A stretch of 43,471 nt of DNA from Peteryoungia ipomoeae (GTDB taxonomy: Bacteria; Pseudomonadota; Alphaproteobacteria; Rhizobiales; Rhizobiaceae). The DNA lies in the NCBI RefSeq assembly GCF_004912165.1, contig NZ_STGV01000010.1, positions 1 to 43,471 of the forward strand. Direction: 5' to 3'. The notes beneath the pieces were generated by a model, which saw nothing but the letters and a program-made list of their open reading frames with translations, did not search any database and was not told where the DNA came from. This document shows positions 17,996 to 26,673 of this stretch, piece after piece. Each line of letters begins with the position of its first letter. The first letter of the stretch is position 1. Made by a program: the position numbers and the translations under genes.

Positions 17996-18064
17996 GGCTG
18001 TTCTCTCCGCAGCTTCACCTACTTTGCAGGCTCCGGAATTAGCAGAGCGACGCGCAGCAATTTG

Positions 18065-18091
18065 TGTCCCGAAGGTAACAGATTGTTTCAA
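18065..18091. promoter_or_regulatory. putative response-regulator box upstream of the two-component genes
   Basis: This is the second copy of the 27-bp element, with 21 of 27 bases identical to 15899-15925, beginning TGTCCCGA and ending TGTTTCA before the final base. It lies about 70 bp upstream of the TTG start of the response regulator, which fits an autoregulated promoter. The element has an imperfect dyad (TGAAACA against TGTTACC on the coding strand). Confidence 0.55.
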
Positions 18092-18266
18092 CAGCAGAAG
18101 CCCTAAGATCGGGAAGACGGCTTTAACTGACAGCGAGAGTCTGGCTTTTGCGGGGAAAGGCTGAAGGCCGCCTCTCGGGGCGCTGCGCGCAGCCAGATTC
18201 CAGCAGGAAATAACCTTTCGGCAATCGTCGACAAGTTCATCGTGCCGGATGCCGGTCGCTCGCTAT

Positions 18267-18452
18267 TCAATGTCGGTGATCCCTATGGTCGTGACCGCCA
18301 TGTCGATGAAACAGGTGCATGAGCGGGCAGGCCAACAAGATCAGATAGGGCAAATAACCAAGCACGTGCCCCCAGTGCTCACGAAGGATGTAGAACACCA
18401 GGATCAGGGCCAGAGATGCGCCCATCAGCAGGAGCGTGCGGTTGGCCGTCAT
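18267..18452 (-). CDS. DUF2933 domain-containing small membrane protein
   Basis: This 61-residue protein starts [11 protein letters not shown] and has two closely spaced hydrophobic segments ([17 protein letters not shown] and [16 protein letters not shown]). It ends in a His-rich tail ([13 protein letters not shown]), which could bind copper or zinc. The [13 protein letters not shown] end is typical of DUF2933, a family commonly linked to copper ATPase genes. Its ATG overlaps the copA stop in an ATGA, so the two are translationally coupled. Confidence 0.88.
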   Translation of the reverse strand: MTANRTLLLMGASLALILVFYILREHWGHVLGYLPYLILLACPLMHLFHRHGGHDHRDHRH

Positions 18453-20656
18453 ATCTTCATGCTCCTCAACCTGAGAGAGTTGGCGATCACACTGACCGAA
18501 GACAGTGCCATCGCCGCCGCCGCGATGATCGGTGAGAGCAACAGACCAAAGACGGGATAAAGGACGCCCGCCGCGACCGGCACGCCTGCCGCATTGTAAA
18601 TGAAGGCGAAGAAGAGGTTCTGCCGGATGTTGCGCATCGTCGCGCGGCTCATCTGCCTTGCCCGGACGATGCCCTGAAGGTCTCCCTTCAGAAGGGTGAC
18701 ACCGGCACTCTCGATGGCAACGTCGGTTCCGGTTCCCATGGCAACACCTACATCTGCTGCGGCCAGTGCAGGAGCATCATTCACACCGTCGCCCGCCATG
18801 GCAACGATCCTGCCTTCACTGCGCAGCCGCGAGACGATCTTGCTCTTGTCCTCAGGCAGGACTTCCGCTTCCACCTCCGAGATCCCGAGGCGGCGTGCTA
18901 CGGCAAGAGCGGTTGTCTTGTTGTCGCCCGTCAGCATGACGACGCGAATACCGTCTTCGATGAGCGCCTTCACCGCATCCGGTGTCGTCGCCTTAATGGG
19001 ATCGGCAATGGCAAAGAGACCTGCCAAGTGGCCGTCAATAGCGATGAAAATGACCGTTGCGCCCTCGTTACGAAGCTCTTCTGCCTTTGCAGTCATCGCG
19101 GTAACGTCGACACCTTCTTCCTCCATGATGCGGTGGCTGCCGAGGATCAGCCGCTTGCCTTCGACCACGCCTGTCGCGCCTTTGCCCACAGGACTGTCAA
19201 AGTCGGTAGCATCTCCCAGAGCGATGCCACGGTTGTTGGCCGCATTGACGATTGCCAGTGCCAGCGGATGTTCGCTTGAACGCTCGACTGTGGCCGCGAG
19301 CCGCAGCAATTCGGATTCTGATATGCCTGCGACCGCGGCGATCGCTGTCACCTCGGGTCGCCCCTCCGTCAAAGTGCCTGTCTTGTCGACGACCAGCGTA
19401 TCGACCTTCTCGAAGCGCTCCAGGGCCTCGGCGTTTTTGATCAGCACGCCGAGGCTCGCCCCGCGACCGACGCCGACCATGATCGACATGGGCGTTGCAA
19501 GCCCGAGGGCACAGGGGCAGGCGATGATAAGAACGGCAACTGCCGCCACTAAGGCATGGGCGAAACGAGGCTCCGGCCCATAGGTCATCCAGGCAGCGAA
19601 CGCGACGAGTGCCACCCCAATGACGACCGGAACGAACCAGCCCGAGACTTCATCGGCGAGACGTTGGATGGGTGCCCGAGAGCGTTGGGCCTCTGCGACC
19701 ATGCGGACGATCTGTGAGAGCATGGTGTCGCTGCCGACCTTGCCAGCCTCCATGACGAAACCACCGGTCTGGTTCATGGTCCCGCCGATCAGCTTCGACC
19801 CGACATCCTTGGTGATGGGCATCGATTCGCCCGTAATCATGGATTCGTCAACGGAGCTTCGGCCCTCCAGAAGCAAGCCATCAACTGGCACCTTCTCTCC
19901 CGGTCGAACGCGCAGGCGGTCGCCAACAGCCACGGCGTCGAGACCGACATCCTCATCTATACCATCGGCGCGCACGCGCCGTGCGGTCTTCGGTGCCAGA
20001 TCGAGAAGCGCGCGGATGGCACCGCCCGTCTGTTCGCGCGCCCTCAGCTCCAGAACCTGACCAAGCAGGACCAGGACCGTGATGACGGCAGCAGCCTCGA
20101 AATAGACGGCGACCGAACCTCCCTCTGCGCGGAACGTGACCGGAAACAGTCCAGGCGCAACGGTCGCGACAACGCTGTATATCCAGGCAGCACCCGTTCC
20201 CATCGATATCAGGGTGAACATGTTCAGGCGGCGCGTCACCAAGGATTTCCAGCCGCGTTCGAAGAAGGGCGATCCGGACCAAAGGACAACAGGTGTCGCG
20301 AGCACCAACTGCAGCCAGTTCGATGTCTGTTGCCCCAGTATCATATGAAGGTTCGTGAGATGCCCACCCATTTCCAAGGCAAGCACCGGGATGCTGAGGC
20401 CGAGGCCGATCCAGAACCGTCTGGTCATGTCCACAAGTTCCGGACTGGGGCCCGTTTCCAGGGTCGCCACTTCCGGTTCCAGCGCCATTCCGCAGATGGG
20501 GCAATTGCCGGGCTCCGTTTGGCGGATTTGGGGATGCATGGGGCAGGTGTAGATCGACGCTTTGACAATGCTCGGGCCACCGGGCTTGAATGAAGAAGCT
20601 GCCGGATCGTGCGAATGTCCGTGGTGGTGGTGATGCGCGTGACTTGCGTTGTTCAT
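18449..20656 (-). CDS. copA: copper-translocating P1B-type ATPase
   Basis: Starting [17 protein letters not shown] behind a GGAGGG site (20656), the protein has 735 residues. Instead of a CxxC HMA domain it has a His-rich leader and a heavy-metal-binding domain with CPMHP (38-42) and CPICGM (52-57). P-type features are the actuator TGES, the metal-site CPC (380-382), phosphorylation Asp424 in DKTGTLTEG, the HP-like SSEHPLA, and hinge GDGVNDAP. Helix 7 and 8 motifs (FIYNAAG and MALSSVSV) fit Cu(I) transport. It pumps Cu(I) from cytosol to periplasm, where the adjacent multicopper oxidase can act on it. Confidence 0.96.
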   Translation of the reverse strand: MNNASHAHHHHHGHSHDPAASSFKPGGPSIVKASIYTCPMHPQIRQTEPGNCPICGMALEPEVATLETGPSPELVDMTRRFWIGLGLSIPVLALEMGGHLTNLHMILGQQTSNWLQLVLATPVVLWSGSPFFERGWKSLVTRRLNMFTLISMGTGAAWIYSVVATVAPGLFPVTFRAEGGSVAVYFEAAAVITVLVLLGQVLELRAREQTGGAIRALLDLAPKTARRVRADGIDEDVGLDAVAVGDRLRVRPGEKVPVDGLLLEGRSSVDESMITGESMPITKDVGSKLIGGTMNQTGGFVMEAGKVGSDTMLSQIVRMVAEAQRSRAPIQRLADEVSGWFVPVVIGVALVAFAAWMTYGPEPRFAHALVAAVAVLIIACPCALGLATPMSIMVGVGRGASLGVLIKNAEALERFEKVDTLVVDKTGTLTEGRPEVTAIAAVAGISESELLRLAATVERSSEHPLALAIVNAANNRGIALGDATDFDSPVGKGATGVVEGKRLILGSHRIMEEEGVDVTAMTAKAEELRNEGATVIFIAIDGHLAGLFAIADPIKATTPDAVKALIEDGIRVVMLTGDNKTTALAVARRLGISEVEAEVLPEDKSKIVSRLRSEGRIVAMAGDGVNDAPALAAADVGVAMGTGTDVAIESAGVTLLKGDLQGIVRARQMSRATMRNIRQNLFFAFIYNAAGVPVAAGVLYPVFGLLLSPIIAAAAMALSSVSVIANSLRLRSMKI

Positions 20657-20667
20657 CTCGCCCTCCT

Positions 20668-22116
20668 TTAACCCTGCTGGACATAGTCGACGAATGTCAT
20701 CATGCCCGTCGCCATGTGATAGAGATGATGGCAATGTAGCGGCCAACGGCCTGCATTATTTGCGTCGAACTCGATCGATACACGCGCCATGGGCGGCAGC
20801 ATCACAGTGTCCCGCATAGCGCCGGAAATGTTCTTGCCGTTGATTTCTGTGACCTGGAAGTGATGGCCATGCAGATGCATCGGATGGGCCATCATCGAGA
20901 TGTTGTGCATGGAAATCCGAATGCGCTGTCCGCTGCGGACTTCGATGGGGCTGTCGGTTTCGATGGACCAGCGATAGGTCGCCATGTCACCGCCCAGCAT
21001 CAGCGCAAACTGCCGATCAACAGCGCGCCGTGCCAGCGGTGTCAGGCCTTGAAGGCTTTGCTCCAGCGAAAGGTCAAGAACCGGGCCCCTGGCTGCCGCA
21101 GTGGTTTCAAGCTTTTGCACTCGTGCGGAGGCGGTGGCGAGGATCACGCCAGTGCGCTCACTGGCCCCTTCCCGCAGAGCCAGTATAGGATATGCCCCGT
21201 CGGCAGGCGGCAAGGCCAGACGGATGTCGGCCCGTTGGCCCATCGACAAGGGGAACTGACGGCCGCGGACCGGGACGACGTCCATCCCGTCGACAGCGAT
21301 CAGCTCGCCCTCGAGTTCGCCAGTATCGATCGTGAAGGCGGTTGCCGTGGCGCCATTTATGATGCGCAGCCTGATGCGGCCGCCCCGATCTACCCTAACG
21401 ATCTCGGGGTCATCGAGCGTCCGGTCATTGGCGAGATAGGCGTCATACTCGATGTCGTTCAGGTCCATGCCCGTCATCATATGAGGCCCCGCCGAAGTTT
21501 CAGCCGAGCCCATCTGATGGCCACCATGCATGTTCATCATGGAGGACATATCTCCGTGTCCGGAGGGCATGGCATGACCGCCACCGCTCTGAAGGTCGGA
21601 AAGCAGTTCCTCGGGCGACTTGAAGGAGAAATCATGCAGGAGCACGATGACCTCTTGCTCGTCGCGGGCAAGATCCTCGGCGGTTCGTATGATCAGGGGT
21701 GCCGCGAGCAGGCTCTGCTCCTGCAGAGTGTGGGCATGCATCCAATGGGTACCGCCTCTCGGCAAGGGAAAATTGTAGGCCCGGCTTTCCTTAGGCGGAA
21801 GCAGCGCAGCTGGGTTTCCCGGCACCCCGTCCAAATCCCAAGGCGGCGTAAGCCCATGCCAGTGGATGAGCGTCTCCTCGTCGCTTTCGTTGCGAAGAAG
21901 AACGTCGAAGTCCGAGGGCGCGTTGAGGACCAGCCCGGCGTTTCCGGCCTTGTCGGTCAGTCCGAAGACGGAAGCAGCCTTGCCGTTGACGTCCAGGGTC
22001 CGTTTACCGATCACAAGCTCGCTCGTTTGTGTGGCGGAGTTTGCCCAGGCATGGCCGAGGGGGGACAGGGCCACGGAACCCAAGGCGAGCGATTTCAGAA
22101 AGTCTCTGCGATACAT
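20668..22116 (-). CDS. multicopper oxidase, Tat-exported (CopA/CueO-like)
   Basis: The start [10 protein letters not shown] at 22116 gives 482 residues with a twin-arginine signal ([11 protein letters not shown]). Three cupredoxin domains hold the copper ligands: HWHG (85-88), HAH (127-129), [10 protein letters not shown] and HCHHLYHM near the C-terminus. A Met/His-rich insert ([20 protein letters not shown]) near the middle resembles the copper-binding insert of CueO/PcoA-type oxidases. The likely role is periplasmic Cu(I) oxidation to the less toxic Cu(II). It ends 11 bp before copA and shares its operon. Confidence 0.95.
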   Translation of the reverse strand: MYRRDFLKSLALGSVALSPLGHAWANSATQTSELVIGKRTLDVNGKAASVFGLTDKAGNAGLVLNAPSDFDVLLRNESDEETLIHWHGLTPPWDLDGVPGNPAALLPPKESRAYNFPLPRGGTHWMHAHTLQEQSLLAAPLIIRTAEDLARDEQEVIVLLHDFSFKSPEELLSDLQSGGGHAMPSGHGDMSSMMNMHGGHQMGSAETSAGPHMMTGMDLNDIEYDAYLANDRTLDDPEIVRVDRGGRIRLRIINGATATAFTIDTGELEGELIAVDGMDVVPVRGRQFPLSMGQRADIRLALPPADGAYPILALREGASERTGVILATASARVQKLETTAAARGPVLDLSLEQSLQGLTPLARRAVDRQFALMLGGDMATYRWSIETDSPIEVRSGQRIRISMHNISMMAHPMHLHGHHFQVTEINGKNISGAMRDTVMLPPMARVSIEFDANNAGRWPLHCHHLYHMATGMMTFVDYVQQG

Positions 22117-22187
22117 GATGTTTCTCTCGATCCGGCCGTCGTGACGACCGCTGCTGTTGAAATGAAATTGCGCATCAAGCGCTTTCT

Positions 22188-22538
22188 TCAGACAGCGGTT
22201 CGAGGGGGATGACGTGCGGGAGAAGGGATCTGCCCCTGAAGGGGTGAGCACGCAGTGATAGGGACAAGCACACGGGCGAATTTTTCAGCAAACAGCGACA
22301 TCACTGAGAACGACGGAGCGCACAGCGTGCAGGCCTGCGCACAACAGTCATGCGTGGCCGAGTGGTCCATATCCGTCTGGCCGTCTATCTGGATATGGTT
22401 TTCACCGCCGGCATGGAGGATTTGAGACGAGCAGGGCGGTGGACCGGCATGTGACTGGGTGGACGCGAACAGAAGCGTCATCGCCACTAAGGCGACGGTC
22501 AGCATGACCCAATTCTGTAGCCTCAAAATACCACTCAT
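22188..22538 (-). CDS. small secreted Cys/His protein at the head of the copper operon
   Basis: The start MSGILRLQN at 22538 gives 116 residues. A long signal-like helix (VMLTVALVAMTLLFA) is followed by a mature part containing HAGGENHIQI, DMDHSATHDCCAQACTLCAPSF and a second hydrophobic patch (MSLFAEKFARVLVPI). The CC-x3-C-x2-C cluster with neighbouring His suggests metal binding. It resembles the small DUF2946-like proteins seen next to copper genes, but I cannot assign it firmly. It lies 77 bp downstream of the CueR-type promoter and 71 bp before the multicopper oxidase. Confidence 0.65.
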   Translation of the reverse strand: MSGILRLQNWVMLTVALVAMTLLFASTQSHAGPPPCSSQILHAGGENHIQIDGQTDMDHSATHDCCAQACTLCAPSFSVMSLFAEKFARVLVPITACSPLQGQIPSPARHPPRTAV

Positions 22539-22614
22539 CACCTTCTCTCTCTCGATATTACCAGAATAGGCGTTTTCGAGCCCTTGCGGATTGATGTCGG
22601 TCAACCGGAAATCA

Positions 22615-22645
22615 AGCTTGCAGCTTCCCATGATGGGAAGGTCAA
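22615..22645 (-). promoter_or_regulatory. CueR/HmrR-type copper-responsive promoter
   Basis: On the minus strand a -35 TTGACC (22640-22645) and a -10 CAAGCT (22615-22620) are 19 bp apart. The spacer holds CTTCCCAT-G-ATGGGAAG (22624-22640), a perfect dyad matching the CCTTCC...GGAAGG operator of CueR/HmrR. This fits Cu(I)-dependent activation of the downstream genes (small Cys/His protein, multicopper oxidase, copA, DUF2933). No CueR-like gene is in the window; the MerR at 9600 has a different operator. Confidence 0.85.
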
Positions 22646-22678
22646 GTGCCCCGAAGCGCAAGCTTGCGGCAATAGCAA

Positions 22679-22702
22679 ATATAGGGTACCCCTCTATGGT
22701 AT
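22679..22702 (+). promoter_or_regulatory. probable DmeR operator overlapping the dmeR start codon
   Basis: ATATAGGGTACCCCTCTATGGTAT reads as two ATAxxGTA-like halves around a C-rich centre, the organisation of the DmeR operator described for Rhizobium leguminosarum dmeRF. The last bases overlap the ATG of dmeR (22701). RcnR/CsoR-family repressors bind such dyads and release when Ni(II) or Co(II) binds. Confidence 0.6.
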
Positions 22703-22979
22703 GAGCCATACCAATAAGCACAAAGACAAGCTGCTCGCCCGCGTTCGACGGCTTAAGGGACAGATCGAGGCAGTGGAACGATCGCTGGAGAGCGATGCCT
22801 CTTGCGGTGAGGTCTTGAACCTGGTCGCGTCTATTCGGGGTGCTGTCACTGGGCTGACCGGAGAACTGATCGAAGACCACATCCGCGAGCACGTTTCGAA
22901 CCCGCAAACCGATCCCGATCAGGCTCGAGCACAGGGTGCGACTGAACTCATCGATGCCATCAGGACCTATCTGAAATGA
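22701..22979 (+). CDS. dmeR: DmeR, RcnR/CsoR-family Ni/Co-responsive repressor
   Basis: The start at 22701 (MSHTNKHKDK) is fixed by family logic: it places the metal ligands at His3, Cys35, His60 and His64, exactly the RcnR set. The 92-residue protein is all-helical with the CsoR/RcnR core (LLARVRRLKGQIEAVERSLE and LVASIRGAVTGLTGELIEDHI). It has no HTH, as expected. It overlaps dmeF in an ATGA. It likely represses dmeRF until Ni(II) or Co(II) binds. The start has no clear ribosome-binding site because the operator occupies that position. Confidence 0.9.
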   Translation: MSHTNKHKDKLLARVRRLKGQIEAVERSLESDASCGEVLNLVASIRGAVTGLTGELIEDHIREHVSNPQTDPDQARAQGATELIDAIRTYLK

Positions 22980-23929
22980 CCGCGGACACTCGCCTTCAGT
23001 CCCCTCACGAGCACATTTTCCTCGGTGACGACCACGCACGCAACGAGCGCCGTACCTGGCTCGTGATTGTGATTACTGCGACCATGATGGTGATCGAGAT
23101 CGCCGCCGGCTCGCTGTACGGATCGATGGCACTTGTAGCCGATGGCTGGCACATGTCGACGCACGCGGCCGCTATGTTGATTGCAGCCCTCGCCTATATG
23201 TTCGCCCGCAAGAATGCCCATAACCCACGGTTTACCTTCGGCACAGGCAAACTCGGTGACCTTGCGGCCTTCGGCAGTGCAGTCGTCCTGGCGCTGATTG
23301 CGCTATTGATCGGCTGGGAGAGCCTGATGCGCCTCTACAGTCCGGTAGCGATCGATTTCCCGCAGGCAATCTCGGTGGCGGTGGTAGGTCTCGGTGTGAA
23401 TCTGCTGTGCGCATGGCTACTGCGTGACGATCACTCGCATCACCACCATGGACACGACCACCATCATTCTCATGACAGTGACAGCCACGGGCATCATCAT
23501 GCGGCAGCTACCGACAACAATCTCCGTGCTGCCTATCTTCACGTGCTAGCAGATGCCCTGACTTCGGTTCTCGCGATCGCGGCGCTGATTTTTGGAAGCC
23601 TCTACGGCTGGAACTGGATGGACCCTGCTATGGGTATCGTCGGCGGTCTGGTGATTGCACGTTGGTCGTGGGGTTTGATGCGGGATACGGGCGCTGTCCT
23701 GCTTGACTATCTTCCGCCGCATGAGGATCTACCGCAAGAAATTCGGGACATCATCGAGACCGAAGGAGACGAGATAGTCGATCTGCATGTCTGGCAGCTC
23801 GGTCCAGGACATCATGGAGCCATCGTCGCGCTCCGTTCACCAGCACCGCTACCCGTCGCAGCCTACAAAGCCAAGTTGGCCGCTATTCACGATCTCTCTC
23901 ACGTCACGGTCGAAGTGCAGTCCGCCTAA
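22976..23929 (+). CDS. dmeF: DmeF, cation diffusion facilitator (Ni/Co efflux)
   Basis: This 317-residue CDF transporter has six transmembrane helices. Metal-site residues lie in helix 2 (VADGWHMSTHAAAM) and helix 5 (HVLADALTSVLA). The loop between helices 4 and 5 is extremely His-rich (SHHHHGHDHHHSHDSDSHGH), and a cytosolic C-terminal domain contains DLHVWQLGPGHHGAIV. Proximity and ATGA coupling to an RcnR-type regulator identify it as DmeF, which exports cobalt and nickel by proton exchange. The N-terminal HEHIFLGDDHARNERRT is characteristic of this subgroup. Confidence 0.93.
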   Translation: MTADTRLQSPHEHIFLGDDHARNERRTWLVIVITATMMVIEIAAGSLYGSMALVADGWHMSTHAAAMLIAALAYMFARKNAHNPRFTFGTGKLGDLAAFGSAVVLALIALLIGWESLMRLYSPVAIDFPQAISVAVVGLGVNLLCAWLLRDDHSHHHHGHDHHHSHDSDSHGHHHAAATDNNLRAAYLHVLADALTSVLAIAALIFGSLYGWNWMDPAMGIVGGLVIARWSWGLMRDTGAVLLDYLPPHEDLPQEIRDIIETEGDEIVDLHVWQLGPGHHGAIVALRSPAPLPVAAYKAKLAAIHDLSHVTVEVQSA

Positions 23930-23930
23930 G

Positions 23931-23945
23931 CTCCTGGATCAGGAG
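23931..23945. terminator. small hairpin between convergent dmeF and chrA
   Basis: CTCCTG-GAT-CAGGAG starts one base after the dmeF stop. The stem is 6 bp with a 3-base loop and no U-tract, so it is a weak terminator candidate for the convergent junction. Confidence 0.25.
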
Positions 23946-24010
23946 ACGAATATCCGATGAAGGCGATCGCATTATTCGGCTCGCATTGATGGTGTTTCGG
24001 CAAGGCCGTC

Positions 24011-25228
24011 CTAGTCAATCACGGCCAACCCCACGCCACCGACTGCGGCTACAACTACGACGATCCACGGCGGAAGCTTCCACGCCATCAACAGGACGAA
24101 ACAAAGAAGCGCCAGCGTGAAGTCACGCATGTTGCCGATCGCGCTGGTGAACACAGGGGAATAGAGTGCAGCAGCGAGGATGCCGACGACAGCAGCGTTT
24201 GCTCCCTGCATCACGGACTGCGCCGTCGCCATCGAGCGGAAGCGATCCCAGTACGGTAGCACGCCGACGAGAAGCAGAAAGCCAGGCAGGAAAACCGACA
24301 GAAGCGCGATCATCGCACCTGCGATACCATTCGGCTCGGGACCGAGCACAGCACCCAGATAGGCGGCGAAGGTGAACAGCGGTCCGGGGACGGCTTGAGT
24401 GGCTCCATAACCTGCGAGGAACGCGTCAGGTGTAACCCAGCCCGGCTGGACGACTTCGGCCTCGAGAAGGGGCAAGACCACGTGGCCGCCGCCAAACACC
24501 AGTGATCCTGCGCGGTAGAAGCTGTCGGCGACGGCGAATGTTTGGCCGTACTTGGCAAGCAAGGGCAGCGCCACCAGCAGGCCGAAAAAGGCGATGAGTG
24601 CCGCAGCCGCGCCCCGGCGTGATACCGGCATCGTCACATGGCCGCTCAAGGGCGTGCCGGTGCCACGGCCGAGGAGAAGACCTGCAATGGCGCCAGCGAG
24701 GATCGCTCCAACCATACCGAAGGCACCCGGGAGGAAAGCAAGGATCGCGACGGCCAGGACCGCGATCGCTGCCCTTTCCTTGTCCGGGCAGAGGTTTTTT
24801 GCCATGCCCCAGACCGCCTGCGCCACGATGGCGACGGCGACGATTTTGAGACCATGCAGCGCGCCCGTTCCAATTGGCCCGGATATGCTTGCAGCCGAGA
24901 GGGCAAACACCAGGAGGATCAGCGCGGACGGTAGGGTAAAGGCTGTGAACGCTGCAAGCGCCCCAAGCCAGCCCGCGCGCATCATGCCGAGAGCAAAACC
25001 AACCTGGCTGGAGGCAGGACCGGGCAGGAATTGGCATAGTGCTACCAGATCGGCATAAGCGTGGTCGGAAAGCCATGCGCGCCTGTTGACGAGTTCTTCC
25101 CGGAAATAACCAAGGTGAGCGATCGGACCGCCGAAGGATGTCAGGCCGAGTTTGAGGAAGGTGGTGAAGACTTCCGATGGCGTGCCTTCCGGCATCTTCG
25201 TCTCGGTCGTGATCGCGCTATCCGTCAT
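24011..25228 (-). CDS. chrA: chromate efflux transporter ChrA
   Basis: This 405-residue long-chain CHR protein is made of two homologous halves of about 190 residues. Each carries the signature: TSFGGPIAHLGYF and CQFLPGPASSQ in the first, GSLVFGGGHVVLPLL and ATQAVPGPLFTFAAYLG in the second. About ten or more transmembrane helices are visible. It exports chromate anion by proton symport/antiport-driven efflux. Its start overlaps the stop of the padR gene in an ATGA, so the regulator and transporter form one operon. Confidence 0.96.
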   Translation of the reverse strand: MTDSAITTETKMPEGTPSEVFTTFLKLGLTSFGGPIAHLGYFREELVNRRAWLSDHAYADLVALCQFLPGPASSQVGFALGMMRAGWLGALAAFTAFTLPSALILLVFALSAASISGPIGTGALHGLKIVAVAIVAQAVWGMAKNLCPDKERAAIAVLAVAILAFLPGAFGMVGAILAGAIAGLLLGRGTGTPLSGHVTMPVSRRGAAAALIAFFGLLVALPLLAKYGQTFAVADSFYRAGSLVFGGGHVVLPLLEAEVVQPGWVTPDAFLAGYGATQAVPGPLFTFAAYLGAVLGPEPNGIAGAMIALLSVFLPGFLLLVGVLPYWDRFRSMATAQSVMQGANAAVVGILAAALYSPVFTSAIGNMRDFTLALLCFVLLMAWKLPPWIVVVVAAVGGVGLAVID

Positions 25229-25539
25229 GAGGTTCCAGCCTCTCCCTTGAGTTCTTTCAACTGGATCTTGGCGACCGCCAGGCCTTCGCGCCCGAGATCC
25301 GTGATGGCGTAGAATTTTCGTGATGTGCGCCCGTCGCGCTCAGTCGTACTGGAAAGGTAGCCGTCCCGCTCCATCTTCGATAGCATCGGATACAGCGTAC
25401 CGGGAGACAGGCGGTAGCCGTGTCGGCCCAGTTCGTCGATCATCCATTGCCCATAGACCGGATGCTGCGCTGCGTGATGCAGGATATGCAGCCGAACCAG
25501 GCCCGAGAGCAAATCATGGTGGTCCATACGGCTCGACAT
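25225..25539 (-). CDS. PadR family transcriptional regulator
   Basis: Start placed at MSSRMDHHDLL (25539), 104 residues; the longest frame begins at 25581 but codons 2-6 lie within a perfect inverted repeat, so a downstream start is more plausible. Starts at 25569 and 25527 cannot be excluded, and no good ribosome-binding site distinguishes them. The PadR winged helix is clear (LSGLVRLHILHHAAQHPVYGQ, YRLSPGTLYPMLSKMERDGYL and YAITDLGREGL). It likely represses its own operon with chrA and perhaps the divergent rhodanese gene. Confidence 0.9.
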   Translation of the reverse strand: MSSRMDHHDLLSGLVRLHILHHAAQHPVYGQWMIDELGRHGYRLSPGTLYPMLSKMERDGYLSSTTERDGRTSRKFYAITDLGREGLAVAKIQLKELKGEAGTS

Positions 25540-25559
25540 GGAGGCACTGTCCGATTTCG

Positions 25560-25576
25560 TTATCGACATCCGATAA
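25560..25576. promoter_or_regulatory. putative PadR operator upstream of padR-chrA
   Basis: TTATCG-ACATC-CGATAA is a perfect inverted repeat of 6-bp arms with a 5-bp spacer. It lies just upstream of padR-chrA and between that operon and the divergent rhodanese gene. A TATCG-N5-CGATA dyad in this position is what one would expect for the adjacent winged-helix regulator. Confidence 0.6.
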
Positions 25577-25687
25577 ACCATCCTCTAGTTTCGAGGTCAA
25601 TCCTTGTTCAATAGCGATGGGCAGAATGAAGCCCGGGGACAAGGGGCCAACGTCGCAACCATTTTGGCCCGCAGACTGGAGAAGACC

Positions 25688-26458
25688 ATGGACCACGCCC
25701 CTCTCATCAGCGCCAACGAGCTTCAGATGCTTTCGCCGCTACGATTGCTTTACGTGCCGGGCGGCGGCGAACGAGCGGACGGACTTGCCAGCGTTCCAAT
25801 TGATGACTGGATCGAGACCGCCAAGCGCAGCCAGAGCGGCTTTGACGACCTCACCTTTTGGCATCGTGAGCTTCAGGCACTCGGGGTCGGACCGGACGCT
25901 ATGACTGTCGTGCTCGACGATGGCCGCATGACCGAGGCTGCCCGTGTCTGGTTTATTCTGCAATATTTCGGGCTGCCCGTGGCCGTTCTCAATGGCGGGT
26001 TATCCGCACTGAACCAAGTACCGGAGCAGTTGGCTCCTCATTCGACCCCTCTGAATCTCCGGCCCGGCTCAGGTCGCGTGGGACTGAGGGACAGGTTCAC
26101 CCTCAGAGGTGAGCTGGAAAACGTGCAGATATTCGACGCACGCACCGGTGCAGAGTATCGCGGCGAGGATCTGAAGGGAAACTCACGCGGCGGACATCTG
26201 CCGGGTGCCATCAATCTTTCGCATGACGTGCTATTGGATGGGCAGCGTCTGCGCGACGCCCGCGAGATTGAAAACCTCCTGGATGCGGCCGGCCTGAGCG
26301 GTGATCTGCCGATCGTCAGCCACTGCAACGGTGGCGGTCGCGCTGCACTTGCGGCACTCGCCGCCGTGGTTGCAGGGCGGAGCGATGTGAATGTCTACTA
26401 TCTGAGTTTTGCCGATTGGGCAGCAGATGAGAGTTGTGCAATCAGCACGCCGCGCTGA
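25688..26458 (+). CDS. two-domain sulfurtransferase (rhodanese)
   Basis: The start MDHAPLISA at 25688 follows GGAGAAG, giving 256 residues; the longer frame lacks support. There are two rhodanese domains, an inactive N-terminal one (VVLDDGRMTEAARVWFILQYFG, NGGLSAL) and an active C-terminal one with RGGHLPGAINLSHD and the catalytic loop HCNGGGRAALAA (Cys followed by xGGGR). It transfers sulfur from thiosulfate or mercaptopyruvate to a thiophilic acceptor. The native substrate is unclear. Rhodanese genes accompanying chrA and padR suggest a link to oxyanion stress. Confidence 0.88.
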   Translation: MDHAPLISANELQMLSPLRLLYVPGGGERADGLASVPIDDWIETAKRSQSGFDDLTFWHRELQALGVGPDAMTVVLDDGRMTEAARVWFILQYFGLPVAVLNGGLSALNQVPEQLAPHSTPLNLRPGSGRVGLRDRFTLRGELENVQIFDARTGAEYRGEDLKGNSRGGHLPGAINLSHDVLLDGQRLRDAREIENLLDAAGLSGDLPIVSHCNGGGRAALAALAAVVAGRSDVNVYYLSFADWAADESCAISTPR

Positions 26459-26673
26459 AAACTGGCAGGCACGACTGCAGCTTGGATCCTATGCTGTTGT
26501 GAGCGGAGGCCGTGCTGCTGGTCCCGTTCCAGCCGTTCATTGGGACTCATATGCTGTCTCCTGTGAGCGCTAAGCGGTCATAGCATTCGCCTTGAAAGGA
26601 TATGAACCGTCGGCCACCTTTGAGACCCTACCCTCAGCCATCAGTTTCCCAGCGGGGATGATTGCAACAGGCT

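Noticed and set aside
20860..22212. A 450-codon plus-strand open frame antisense to the multicopper oxidase
   Set aside because: It is a shadow frame of a high-GC gene; it has no coherent domain, and the minus-strand frame has all copper ligands, a Tat signal and operon context.
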